Positions 18,499 to 27,226 of a stretch of 64,000 nt of DNA are shown one piece after another; the first letter of the stretch is position 1, and each line of letters opens with the position of its first letter. Location: positions 1 to 64,000 of the forward strand of contig JBCDBR010000006.1 of the NCBI GenBank assembly GCA_039183205.1. Reading direction: 5' to 3'. The notes beneath the pieces are model-generated. The model was not told where the DNA came from. It saw only the letters and a program-made list of their open reading frames with translations, and did no database searches. Both the position numbers and the translations under genes were made by a program. The DNA is from HKCCE3408 sp039183205. Its GTDB lineage: Bacteria; Pseudomonadota; Alphaproteobacteria; Rhodobacterales; Rhodobacteraceae.

Positions 18499-19441
18499 CG
18501 GGCCGGCGCGTCAAAAGACCCGCGCATTTGTCCCGAAAAAGACCAACTGAAATGGGCAGCAAATTCGATAGCGGACGGATCGCGACAAACAGGGCCGCGC
18601 GCAGCCCATGCGCCGCCTTTACATCCAAAAACCGCCGCAACAGGTACCGGCCGTGGATTTGGTGGCGGTGTTTGCGCATCGCAGCCACTGCAGGCCCAAT
18701 GCGACAGGCGGCAATATGGCGGTCGCACGCCGACCGGAGCGCCAGCAAATCATCCGTCCGATGCAAGGCACTGAGTGAATTTTCCCGCACACGTGCCGCG
18801 TAGCCAACATTGCGCGAGAGACCAAATCGTGCCCCTTTTAGCAAAGCGCGCACATAGAGATCATAATCCTCGCCCAACCGCATATCTGGATCGTATTGAA
18901 GATTGGATTTCACCAGGAAGTCTCTTTTTATCAACGGCTTAATAAAACCAAGTTCACCGCGCATGCGGCGTGAGTTGGACAGGTTCCCCCGCACGAAGTC
19001 TGTCAAAGACAGCGATATCGGAACGGTGCTTGCACTGCTTTGACGTGAAATGGAGCCGGTATCGTCGACAAAGAGGATATTGTCGGCCAAGAAATCCCAT
19101 TCGCCATCTTGCATCAATGCAGCGAAGCGGCCGGGAAGGATCACATCATCGGCGTCCAGAATTGAAATAAATTCGCCAGTTGCCGTGGCAAAACCCGCGT
19201 TACGCGCCGCGGCCGGACCGGAATTCACGGCGCGCTGTAAAACGACCACGCGTGGGTCGCCTTTCGCGGCAAGCTGCGCCTGCGCCAATGTTTTGTCGAC
19301 CGATGCGTCGTCGACGACAATTACCTCGCACACCTCAGGTTCAGCCAAAGCCGATAATATGGCCGCGCCGATGGTATCGGCGGCATCTTTTGCCGCGATG
19401 ACAACGCTAACGTGCGAATTGGAAACAATAGGCTCGCTCAA
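18464..19441 (-). CDS. exoO: Glycosyltransferase family 2, ExoO-like
   Basis: 325 residues, close to the usual ExoO length. VSVVIAAKDAADTIGAAILSAL, VIVVDDASVDKTLAQAQ, SGPAAARNAGFATATGEFISILDADD, then GELGFIKPLIKRDFL and DMRLGEDYDLYVRALLKGA. The C-terminal part is helical and basic. ExoO adds a beta-1,6-linked glucose in succinoglycan synthesis. It is transcribed leftward from an AT-rich divergent region, and its 3' end runs 35 nt into exoQ on the other strand. Confidence 0.65.
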   Translation of the reverse strand: MSEPIVSNSHVSVVIAAKDAADTIGAAILSALAEPEVCEVIVVDDASVDKTLAQAQLAAKGDPRVVVLQRAVNSGPAAARNAGFATATGEFISILDADDVILPGRFAALMQDGEWDFLADNILFVDDTGSISRQSSASTVPISLSLTDFVRGNLSNSRRMRGELGFIKPLIKRDFLVKSNLQYDPDMRLGEDYDLYVRALLKGARFGLSRNVGYAARVRENSLSALHRTDDLLALRSACDRHIAACRIGPAVAAMRKHRHQIHGRYLLRRFLDVKAAHGLRAALFVAIRPLSNLLPISVGLFRDKCAGLLTRRPVTPVGQTLIPQ

Positions 19442-19605
19442 TTTGTTTTGTTTCTCCCTTGTTCGTTTTCGACTCTGCCACTTTAGTCGACTTCAAAGTA
19501 GGATACGGAGTCAAATATCGGCAAATAAATGCCGATATCTATTTTCATCCATCATATAACGCAAATTCCTCAATTTGGCGAAACCAAATATGCGATCTTC
19601 GGTAT
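19442..19605. promoter_or_regulatory. AT-rich divergent promoter region with two inverted repeats
   Basis: 164 nt between exoO (leftward) and the sulfotransferase (rightward), clearly richer in A+T than the flanking genes. It holds a perfect 9-bp inverted repeat ATATCGGCA-N6-TGCCGATAT (19515-19538) and a 6-bp repeat ATTTGG-N5-CCAAAT (19573-19589), plus TATAAC and TATATG stretches. It looks like a regulated bidirectional promoter. AT-rich sites of this kind are used by MucR/Ros-type zinc-finger regulators of exo genes, but no regulator is present in the window. Confidence 0.5.
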
Positions 19606-20403
19606 ATGAACTTATACGAATCGCAATTCGATAGGAAGCATGACGTTGCGCGGGTCGGTGATCCGGTGACGACGGTGCTCATTGCGTCTACGCCGCGCTG
19701 CGGCAGCCACATGATTGGCCATGCAATGGCTGCAACCGGCAGGCTTGGCGTCCCCTTCGAATACGCCAATCGGGCAAATATGGTCGAGTGGATGCGCCGG
19801 CTTGGAACCGATACGCCAAGGGCTACCTTGGATGCGATCATGCAGCGGCGAACGAGCCCAAACCGCGTTTTCGGGATCAAAGCGCATTTTGAGCAGATTG
19901 CTGTTTTTGGCTCAATCGATGCCTTTCTAGCCGCGCTGCCGGGCCTCAGGGTGGTTCACCTCAGACGCGCGGACATACTGCGCCAGGCTGTCTCTTACGC
20001 GTTTGCCAAGCAAACCGGCGTCTGGATTGCGGGTCAAGAGGCGACGCGCCCAAAGGCCGAATTCGATTACGGTCTTATCGAAAGATGCCTGACCGACATT
20101 GCGATCCAAAACGCGCAATGGAGTTCAGCATTTCGCGATCGAAAACTTGATGTTCTTGAAATCACATACGAAACGGCCGTGTTGGACGTTGCGGTTGCGG
20201 TTGATCGAATTGCGGCGTTTTGCGGCGTCCTTGACCCGGGCCAGACGTTGAACGCGCCCGTCTCAACGTCAAAGCAAAGCAACCGGTCCCGTACCGAAGA
20301 TTGGATCGAACGATTTGTCGAACAGTCGCAGCGGCGACCGGCACTCTTGGCGCGCATTGGCGGCGCCGCGCGACGGGCCATCGCTATGTCCGGCGGGGCA
20401 TGA
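19606..20403 (+). CDS. Stf0-type sulfotransferase
   Basis: 265 residues from ATG 19606. The PAPS 5'-phosphate loop is the start motif TVLIASTPRCGSHMIGHAM. Next come GVPFEYANRANM, RVFGIKAHFEQ and the 3'-phosphate region LRVVHLRRADILRQAVSYAFAKQTGVW. The late motif LDVLEITYETAVLD also fits Stf0 enzymes, which sulfate sugars such as trehalose. Inside a polysaccharide cluster it most likely adds sulfate to a sugar of the exopolysaccharide or a related glycan. The stop overlaps the next gene (ATGA), so both are co-expressed. Confidence 0.78.
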   Translation: MNLYESQFDRKHDVARVGDPVTTVLIASTPRCGSHMIGHAMAATGRLGVPFEYANRANMVEWMRRLGTDTPRATLDAIMQRRTSPNRVFGIKAHFEQIAVFGSIDAFLAALPGLRVVHLRRADILRQAVSYAFAKQTGVWIAGQEATRPKAEFDYGLIERCLTDIAIQNAQWSSAFRDRKLDVLEITYETAVLDVAVAVDRIAAFCGVLDPGQTLNAPVSTSKQSNRSRTEDWIERFVEQSQRRPALLARIGGAARRAIAMSGGA

Positions 20404-21500
20404 TGGACGGCAGCGGCGCGGACCGCGCGCGATTTTCCGTGGCACATGTCGCCTTTGCAGGCGGAAACGGGTTCCCACCCGAAGATACTGGGGGCGTACA
20501 AAGCAGCACAGACGATCTGGCGCGCCGGCTTCTTGCACGCGGCGACAAAGTCACGGTTCTGGCGCCGCTTTACGGACATGGCTGGTTTGGTTTCGCTGCG
20601 CGCGCAAAGCTGAAAATTGGCGGCGGATTGCTGGCCAGAGATCGACGTCATGGATATGATGTTTTTCGTGCTTGGTTTCCCGAAGCTGCTGTTTCTGAAT
20701 TCGTTGACATCGAAAGACCCAACGTCGCTGTAGTGCAATGTCACAATACGGTTCCAATTGCCAAAGCGTTTCGTCGGCGCGGGGTTCCAGTTGTGATCTA
20801 TTTTCGGAACGTGGAATTCAACGAATTAGGCGGGTCGCTTGATGATCTGCAAGATGCACAGTTCATCGCCAATTCTCAATTCACAGCCGATGCATGCCGC
20901 GCAAAGTTTGGTGTTGAGGCCACAATCATCCCGCCGACATTGCAGGCGGAGCGCTACCGCGTTTTGCCGGTTGGAAGACAGGTGACTTTGATCAATCCGG
21001 TGAAATCCAAGGGGCTCGACTTGGCGATTTCCTTGGCCGCTGCCTGCCCTGACATCCCGTTCTTGTTTCAGGAAAGCTGGCTTTTGGCACCGCGCGACCG
21101 TGCAGAGCTCGAGGCAGCAATTCAACCTTACAACAATATTCGCTTCGCGCGCCGTACGCAGGATATCCGCGCCGTCTATGCGCAGACGCGGGTTCTTTTG
21201 GCGCCAAGTCTGTGGGCTGAGGCTTGGGGCCGGGTCGCATCCGAGGCGCAGGTCAGCGGCATCCCTGTTTTGGGGTCAACATCGGGAGGGCTGCCAGAAG
21301 CGATCGGGCCGGGAGGCGTCACGTTAGACTACGCGGCCGGGCCCGATGTTTGGGCGGCAGCGCTGCGCCGTATCTGGGACGATCCGCACCGCTACGCCGT
21401 TGTGTCGGCGGCGGCGAAGTCCCATGCGATGCGACCTGAGATGGACCCTGACCACCAGTTCAGCGTGTTTCGGTCGGTCCTGCAACGCGCGCTCAGTTGA
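20400..21500 (+). CDS. Glycosyltransferase family 4
   Basis: 366 residues from ATG 20400 overlapping the sulfotransferase stop. GT4/GT-B features: FPPEDTGGVQSSTDDLARRLLARGDKVTVLAPLYG near the start, NSQFTADACRAKFG, NPVKSKGLDLAISLA and the C-terminal donor site LLAPSLWAEAWGRVASEAQVSGIPVLGSTSGGLPEAIG with the EX7E pattern. There is no counterpart in the classical succinoglycan set, so it may add an extra sugar, perhaps the one that is sulfated. Followed 1 nt later by exoW. Confidence 0.72.
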   Translation: MMDGSGADRARFSVAHVAFAGGNGFPPEDTGGVQSSTDDLARRLLARGDKVTVLAPLYGHGWFGFAARAKLKIGGGLLARDRRHGYDVFRAWFPEAAVSEFVDIERPNVAVVQCHNTVPIAKAFRRRGVPVVIYFRNVEFNELGGSLDDLQDAQFIANSQFTADACRAKFGVEATIIPPTLQAERYRVLPVGRQVTLINPVKSKGLDLAISLAAACPDIPFLFQESWLLAPRDRAELEAAIQPYNNIRFARRTQDIRAVYAQTRVLLAPSLWAEAWGRVASEAQVSGIPVLGSTSGGLPEAIGPGGVTLDYAAGPDVWAAALRRIWDDPHRYAVVSAAAKSHAMRPEMDPDHQFSVFRSVLQRALS

Positions 21501-21501
21501 C

Positions 21502-22509
21502 ATGCAGCAAGTGGCCGTCATTATCCCCTACTACCAACGCGCGCCAGGGATTTTGCGCCGCGCCCTCGACGGCGTTTGGTCGCAAGACTTGCCATCTAAT
21601 ATCGCCCTGCGTGTCGTGGTCGTCGATGACGCCTCGCCGCATCCGGCATCGGCAGAGATCACGACGCCGCACCCAGAAATTACCGTTCTTAATCAACCAA
21701 ATGGTGGGCCGGGATCTGCGCGCAATCGCGGCTTGGACCTCGTGCGCTCGTGGGGTGATGTCGACGTCGTTGCCTTTTTGGATTCCGATGACATCTGGCA
21801 TTCAGATCACCTCGCGCATGCACTTTCTGTTTTGGCCGAAGGCTATGATTTCTTCTGCTGCGACAATGCCCGTCCCGGCAGCTTTGCCCGGTTTTCCGAG
21901 GACGCGCCTGCCCTGCGCAACGCTGGCGCCGCGTTGGCCGACAAGGGCATCGTCCTGTCTAAGGACCCGATTGTGCGGGGGTTTCCGTCCCATTCCATTG
22001 AGGATGACATTGTCACCGGCTACATCAGCCACACCTCAACCGTCGTGTTGCGCGCCGAGACCGTCCGGTCAATCCGTTTTGATGTGGACTTGCGCCATGC
22101 CAGCGAAGACCGAATGTTTTGGATCGCGGTGGCTTGCTCGGGTGCCCGCATCGCAATTTCTTGGGCCTGCAATGTTACCTGCGGACGCGGCGTGAACATG
22201 TTCTTTTCCGCCTATGATTGGAATGCGCCGGCGACGATTGATCGATTGGGTAGCCAATTGCTGTTCGCCGAAAAGCTTCGGCGGCGTGCGGACCTGACGG
22301 CCTTGCGCGCGGAATTTGCAAATCGTCGGGCACGCATCACGCGGCGTGCTTATTGCTTTCTTTTTGTTCGGCTTTTGTTGAAACGGCGGGCACCGCCGCT
22401 AGGCAGCTTTCGGCGGCTGCTGCGTATCGACCCCATCTTGCCCCTGCGGATGCCAGGGTTGTTTTTGGCCGTGTTTTTCAGCGGGCGCAGGCAGGCCCTG
22501 GACATCTAA
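21502..22509 (+). CDS. exoW: Glycosyltransferase family 2, ExoW-like
   Basis: 335 residues from ATG 21502. It opens QVAVIIPYYQRAPGILRRAL, the hallmark ExoW/ExoU-type start. VVVVDDASPHPASAEI, NQPNGGPGSARNRGLDLV and VVAFLDSDDIWHSDHL follow, and later VTGYISHTSTVVLRAETV. ExoW adds the terminal beta-1,3 glucose that ExoV then pyruvylates; exoV lies tail-to-tail with it, their stops overlapping by 4 nt. Confidence 0.72.
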   Translation: MQQVAVIIPYYQRAPGILRRALDGVWSQDLPSNIALRVVVVDDASPHPASAEITTPHPEITVLNQPNGGPGSARNRGLDLVRSWGDVDVVAFLDSDDIWHSDHLAHALSVLAEGYDFFCCDNARPGSFARFSEDAPALRNAGAALADKGIVLSKDPIVRGFPSHSIEDDIVTGYISHTSTVVLRAETVRSIRFDVDLRHASEDRMFWIAVACSGARIAISWACNVTCGRGVNMFFSAYDWNAPATIDRLGSQLLFAEKLRRRADLTALRAEFANRRARITRRAYCFLFVRLLLKRRAPPLGSFRRLLRIDPILPLRMPGLFLAVFFSGRRQALDI

Positions 22510-23408
22510 GCGCGTGTTTTGGTGGGTCGCGGCGCATGCGCCTTTGCAAAACCGTGCAGCGCGTCCAAGCAGCGTGCCGTCACCTCGTGGATCATCGCAT
22601 CAGAGCTAAGTTGAGGCGATGCAGCTTCCGCCACCCGCCGAAGGCGCGCCGCTGCGAGATGCAGAAAAACACGCCGCGGCACCCAAGGTCTTTGCAAAAT
22701 ACCGGCGGCACGGGCCTTTCCGGATTTCCCGCTGAGTGCGGTATAGGCCTCTAAGGCTGAAGACGGCATCAACTGCTCCGTACGCAGATCAATGTCCAGC
22801 GCTTGCGCCCAATCCTGCCATTTCATGCGGTGCGCGGGATCAAAAGGCACAATGCCGACCCAAGGCGTGCGCAGGGCATCGGCAACAATCGCGCCGTGCA
22901 TGGCCTCTGATATAATCAGCCGCGCGCCGCGAATGAGTGCGATCACCCGATCCGGTTCCCAACGCGGGTCGATAAAGGTGATCCCCGCCAATGCGCAGGC
23001 ATCCGCCCATCGACCCCGGTAGGTGCTTTCAAAATGCGGCATGAACGCAACCCCAACATCGTCGGCCGCATCCGGCAACGGCGTTTCCCGCAACAAGACC
23101 GCCGCATCCGCAATGGCCAAGCGTGGCGCCAATCCCAGCGTCGCGGCGGTTAAAGGGCCGCGCACCCAAACGACATTCCATGACCCGTCCGACATGTCCG
23201 GTGGACCTGAATAGCCGCCATAGCCGGACCCCATCACATGTTTGATTGGCCGTTTCGGCGTATGCCCCCAAAGGATGGACCCGGCGCCCAAAAACAGCTC
23301 GCTTTCGTCCTGGTCGAAGAACCCTTCGGGCAAAAGATGGGCCCACATGGTGGCGTTGATTGCATCCCCGAAATTTGACGGGCTATGTTCGAAATATGTT
23401 AGCTTCAC
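22506..23408 (-). CDS. exoV: Polysaccharide pyruvyl transferase, ExoV-like
   Basis: 300 residues. The GTG start at 23408 (reading KLTYFEHSPSNFGDAIN) matches the ExoV N-terminus and overlaps the exoT stop by 4 nt. Pyruvyl transferase features: FLGAGSILWG, HVMGSGYGGYSG, VWVRGPLTAA and ARLIISEAMHGAIVADALRTPWVGI near the end. It transfers pyruvate from phosphoenolpyruvate as a ketal to the terminal glucose of the repeat, giving the polymer negative charge. Confidence 0.85.
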   Translation of the reverse strand: MKLTYFEHSPSNFGDAINATMWAHLLPEGFFDQDESELFLGAGSILWGHTPKRPIKHVMGSGYGGYSGPPDMSDGSWNVVWVRGPLTAATLGLAPRLAIADAAVLLRETPLPDAADDVGVAFMPHFESTYRGRWADACALAGITFIDPRWEPDRVIALIRGARLIISEAMHGAIVADALRTPWVGIVPFDPAHRMKWQDWAQALDIDLRTEQLMPSSALEAYTALSGKSGKARAAGILQRPWVPRRVFLHLAAARLRRVAEAASPQLSSDAMIHEVTARCLDALHGFAKAHAPRPTKTRA

Positions 23409-24904
23409 ACAGATATCCCGCGTTTTTCTCGTATCATGCGCAAGATATTTAATATCTTTCGGTGGGATGTTGCGACAAGAATGAGGGCGTAGATGGCCGT
23501 CCCCAACAGCACTTGCGACGCGACAAGCGGTGCACCGTCTAGCCCTGGCGCCCAATAGGGCAAGGCCGACACAACTGGGATCATCGCGGCGGTTCCAAGG
23601 GCCGGGCCTCGTAAGCTGGAGAGATACGCCCCTAGTGGCATGTCCAACAACTGACCCACTTTGCGCAGCGATATCGGCCACAAAACCACCGTGCGCAGCA
23701 CAAGGGTCAGCATCACCGCATCGAGGCCAAAGGGGTTAACCAGCAAGATGATCGGAATGACCGAAAGCTGGACCACGGCTTGATAGGCAAACCACCAGTC
23801 CGGATGGCCGATGTTTCGAATAAGCGATGCTTGGATCACGCCGAGGCCTGCCAACATGCCCAAGACGCAAAAGCCCTGAACTGCAAAGACCGCTTCGGTC
23901 CATTGCGGACCAAACACGATCGGAATGGCCTGCGGCGCGACCGCCAAGAGGCCGCCAAAAAGTGGGAATGCAAGGGCTGCCGAGGCGAAACTTGCCACCA
24001 AATACGCGGTCCGGCGCTTGGCCGCATCTGCGTTGAGGCTGGCGATCAGGGGGCCGGTGACCGGGCTAAAGACCCCAGCGGTCCCTTCGCGCAACATTAA
24101 AAAGAGCCGCCGCGCGAAGTAAAATAAGCCCAAAGCCGGTGTGCCCAAAACAAGACCCAGCAAAAATTGGTCGATCCGGGCCTCGTTCAGCATCCGACTG
24201 CCCATACTAAAAAGGCCAAAGCGGCGAAGATCGCGAATGGCCGCGAGGCGTATGATGAATGCAGGCCGATACCCTGCGGTCCAAAGCGAAATCACCAGGC
24301 AGGTGAGCGCGTTTATCAATTGCTGAAAGATCAACGCCCAAATCGCATAGCCCGACAAAACCATCCAAAGGCAAAAGAGCCCGCCCACAGCGTTCGCGAA
24401 TGTGGTGCGCAAGGCGACGACGCGAAACTTCATACGGCGCACGATCAAAGAGGCCGGTACGGTCAAAACAGCGTCAAAAACCAGGCGCAAGGCGAGGACG
24501 GGCAGAATTGCAGTAAGGATTTCCGACCCTGTCCAGGCCGCAAAAAACGGGGCCGACAACCCAACTGCGACGGCAATCAGCGTCCCCGAGGCAGCGGTCA
24601 GCCAAAAGGTGGAGTGCAGATGCTCGGGCCGCAGGTCAGCCCGTTGGACAAGCGCCTCACCGAATGCGGTGGGCACCAGTGTGCCTACCATCGTGACAAT
24701 TGCCGTTGCCAATGCAACCGCCCCGAAATCGGCTGGCGCCAAGATGCGGGAGGTGATCAGGAAAACGGCAAGCGTCAGGATGCCCGAGACCGCAACATTG
24801 CCGAGGTTCCAGATCACGCCAGCCACCGAGGCCCGGGCACGCCCACCCGCTCGATGGTTCAGTGCGGCGTCAGGCCGCGAAGCAACTGCGCTAAGGTCCG
24901 CCAT
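23405..24904 (-). CDS. exoT: Wzx-type flippase, ExoT-like
   Basis: 499 residues with about 12-14 membrane helices. The start region has ASVAGVIWNLGNVAVSGILTLAVFLITSRILAPADFG, characteristic of PST-family (ExoT) exporters. Conserved helices include ALVQRADLRPEHLHSTFW and RRLFLMLREGTAGVFSPVTGPLIA. It moves the lipid-linked repeat unit across the inner membrane for ExoQ. It lies between exoY and exoV in a leftward unit exoY-exoT-exoV. Confidence 0.82.
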   Translation of the reverse strand: MADLSAVASRPDAALNHRAGGRARASVAGVIWNLGNVAVSGILTLAVFLITSRILAPADFGAVALATAIVTMVGTLVPTAFGEALVQRADLRPEHLHSTFWLTAASGTLIAVAVGLSAPFFAAWTGSEILTAILPVLALRLVFDAVLTVPASLIVRRMKFRVVALRTTFANAVGGLFCLWMVLSGYAIWALIFQQLINALTCLVISLWTAGYRPAFIIRLAAIRDLRRFGLFSMGSRMLNEARIDQFLLGLVLGTPALGLFYFARRLFLMLREGTAGVFSPVTGPLIASLNADAAKRRTAYLVASFASAALAFPLFGGLLAVAPQAIPIVFGPQWTEAVFAVQGFCVLGMLAGLGVIQASLIRNIGHPDWWFAYQAVVQLSVIPIILLVNPFGLDAVMLTLVLRTVVLWPISLRKVGQLLDMPLGAYLSSLRGPALGTAAMIPVVSALPYWAPGLDGAPLVASQVLLGTAIYALILVATSHRKILNILRMIREKRGISV

Positions 24905-24916
24905 TTGCCTATGAGG

Positions 24917-25633
24917 TCAGTAAGACCCACGCGCTCCGATAACGGCAGGGATGGTGCGCAACACGATCACAAAATCGCGCCACAGGCTCCAACATGCGAC
25001 GTATTGGCTGTCGAGCGCGACACGTTCAGCGTAGCTTGTGTCGCTCCGCCCGCTGACCTGCCAAAGGCCTGTGATCCCGGGACGGGCAGCCATGTAAAGT
25101 GCTGCTTGAGGGCCAAATCGATCAAGCTCGGCGGCCACGACCGGGCGCGGGCCAACAAAACTCATGTCACCGCGCAAAACATTGATAATTTGGGGTAACT
25201 CATCGACGCTATATTCCCTTAGAACGCGCCCAAGGCGCGTCACCCTCGGATCGCATCGCAGCTTCCGCGTGGCGTCCCATTCTGCCTGCGCTTCCGAATT
25301 TCGCGCCAGATAATCCGCCAGGATGCGGTCTCCATCAATCGCCATCGACCGAAATTTCAGGCACCGAAACCGCCGCCCATTAAATCCCACACGTTCGTGT
25401 CCGAAAAGGATGGGGCCAGGATCGGACAGCCAAATAGCCAGCCCAACCATCAGAAGGAGCGGGGCGAAAATCAGTAGGACGACACCTGCCAACGCAACGT
25501 CGAGCACGCGTTTTATCATACCACCGACTGCAAAACCCTGGGGACTAGATACTGCACCAAACTGCGCCCGGTCGATCGCGCCGGAATGCCCGGCTTCGAT
25601 GTCTGCGACGCCACCTTGGTTGAAGGCCGTCAT
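24917..25633 (-). CDS. exoY: Undecaprenyl-phosphate sugar phosphotransferase, ExoY-like
   Basis: 238 residues from ATG 25633, preceded by GGAGGA at 7 nt. One membrane helix (~42-64, VLDVALAGVVLLIFAPLLLMV), then the bacterial sugar transferase domain: FGHERVGFNGRRFRCLKFRSM, REYSVDELPQIINVLRGDMSFVGPRPVVA and ARPGITGLWQVSGRSD. In succinoglycan synthesis ExoY loads galactose-1-phosphate on the lipid carrier and starts the repeat. It is the step expected to be inhibited by an ExoX-type protein. Confidence 0.87.
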   Translation of the reverse strand: MTAFNQGGVADIEAGHSGAIDRAQFGAVSSPQGFAVGGMIKRVLDVALAGVVLLIFAPLLLMVGLAIWLSDPGPILFGHERVGFNGRRFRCLKFRSMAIDGDRILADYLARNSEAQAEWDATRKLRCDPRVTRLGRVLREYSVDELPQIINVLRGDMSFVGPRPVVAAELDRFGPQAALYMAARPGITGLWQVSGRSDTSYAERVALDSQYVACWSLWRDFVIVLRTIPAVIGARGSY

Positions 25634-25889
25634 AGCCCAATCCTCCGAATGGGCCCCCACATCGCCGTCTTGGCACAGTCGATCTCGCAAGTGCAGAAAT
25701 TTGTTTGCATTGCGGATAAATCTTGGCGCCAATCCGCCGATTGTTGCGAGAAAATGGCCTCGGGCGATGGCTAACTCGCGCCGTTGAAAACATCTTGTTG
25801 TGGGCTAGCGCAGCTCGATACACAACATGTAGATCGATCAAACCGACGAGCGCTAAATTGCCGGATTGGCGTGACGAAGACACAATTGA

Positions 25890-27086
25890 TTAAATTTTGG
25901 CAGGTTTTGAAATCGAACCGCCGCGAATTTGGGGGTTATTCTGCGAATCCGCATGCAGATGCGGCAGAACCGGCTGCAAATGGCGCCGCAATTCATCGGC
26001 CGTCAGTCTAAAGCGCGCATCCGGCTGATCCAGAAGGTGTTGCGACGCGGCCCTGCACCGCTCAGCCGACATGTCCCGCAACGCCGTCACAAGCGCGCCC
26101 GTTTCGGCCGCCGGCAGGGTAATGCCCAGATTGCCCTCCGCCACGCGGCGACCTGTCTCCATCCCTGCAACGGCAATGGAGGGACAACCGTAATAGCTTG
26201 CCTCGTAGATGCGATTGGGCAGCAACCAATCGCTATTGCCGCCGCGTTGCCACAGGTCCTGCGCCCATACGAGGTCACACGCGGTGTAGATCGGACCCAG
26301 GTCGTGTGGGTAATCATACGGGCCGTGATACGTCATATTTGGCCGCCGCGAGACGATGTCGTCAAAATCCGGCAGGGCATGGTGATGGACGTTTCCGTGC
26401 AACCGGATCTGCAACTCTGCGCCCATCGCGTCGGCCGCCCCGGCTAAAATCCGCAGACTATCCGGGCATCGAAGCGATCCGACCCAGCCCAAGACCCGTT
26501 GATCCTTAGGACGGCGGGGCGCCGCGGGCCGGGGCATGGGCGCCTCCCCCAGCCAGAGCTTATTTTCGATAAGCGCGATGGCGCCCGAATAGGTTTGGCG
26601 CTGAGAAAAATAACAGCGCTCAAAGGCGGGCGAGGAGATCACCAAAAGATCAATGCGATCCAAGAGGCGCCGTTCGATCCACCGCATGGTGGCACCGACG
26701 GGCCCGGTTTTGGTGAACAAAGAGTGGATATCGAGGCATTCATAGACAAGCTTCACGCGGCGCCGCACCAAAAGCGTTTTAACTGCCCAGGCGATCGCCA
26801 ACATGTCGATGTTCCGCGCCACCCAGACGGCGCTATCGGCAATCACCGCGCGCTTGCGCATCACCTTAAACACCGCTTTTGCGGCTTGAAATCCGCGGCG
26901 CAGAAATGCGTTGTTCTGCTGAAAACCAAGCGGCAAATCCGGCCAATGCGGGTTAAAACCCTCGTTCATATTGCTGCGGCGGAACGACACTGAAGTGACA
27001 TCAACGCCCAAGCTTTGGATGCTTTCGATCCGTCGGATCTGCGCAGCCTCCGCAATATCGAAGGCGAAAAAGGTCACGCGGGTCAT
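25890..27086 (-). CDS. exoL: Glycosyltransferase, ExoL-like (GT4-type fold)
   Basis: 398 residues from ATG 27086; the frame runs further out but with no signal. TRVTFFAFDIAEAAQIRRIESIQSLGVDVTSVSF opens a GT-B domain. LVYECLDIHSLFTKTGPVG, RVLGWVGSLRCPDSLRIL and YEASYYGCPSIAVAGMETGRRV mark the C-terminal donor site. This fits ExoL, the beta-1,4-glucosyltransferase of succinoglycan synthesis. A 256-nt region before exoY (25634-25889) contains a TTGGCGCCAA palindrome (25723-25732) and probably the exoYTV promoter. Confidence 0.65.
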   Translation of the reverse strand: MTRVTFFAFDIAEAAQIRRIESIQSLGVDVTSVSFRRSNMNEGFNPHWPDLPLGFQQNNAFLRRGFQAAKAVFKVMRKRAVIADSAVWVARNIDMLAIAWAVKTLLVRRRVKLVYECLDIHSLFTKTGPVGATMRWIERRLLDRIDLLVISSPAFERCYFSQRQTYSGAIALIENKLWLGEAPMPRPAAPRRPKDQRVLGWVGSLRCPDSLRILAGAADAMGAELQIRLHGNVHHHALPDFDDIVSRRPNMTYHGPYDYPHDLGPIYTACDLVWAQDLWQRGGNSDWLLPNRIYEASYYGCPSIAVAGMETGRRVAEGNLGITLPAAETGALVTALRDMSAERCRAASQHLLDQPDARFRLTADELRRHLQPVLPHLHADSQNNPQIRGGSISKPAKI

Positions 27087-27226
27087 TGGGTGCTTTCCCG
27101 GTCTAGCTCGAGGAAAAAGGCACATAGGATTATGGCAGAGACATGGCGTATACCCCAGACCGGAACGGCCCTTGCGCACGACGCGCCGCCGCCGCAGGAT
27201 CGCGCCGAATGAAGGGGAGAGGTCAC

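Noticed and set aside
19442..19605. Mobile-element boundary suggested by AT-rich DNA
   Set aside because: No transposase, direct repeats or terminal repeats; the inverted repeats fit operator-like sites between divergent genes.
24167..25198. 343-codon plus-strand frame across exoT/exoY
   Set aside because: Low-complexity Gln/Arg/Lys-rich shadow; the minus-strand ExoT and ExoY have clear motifs.
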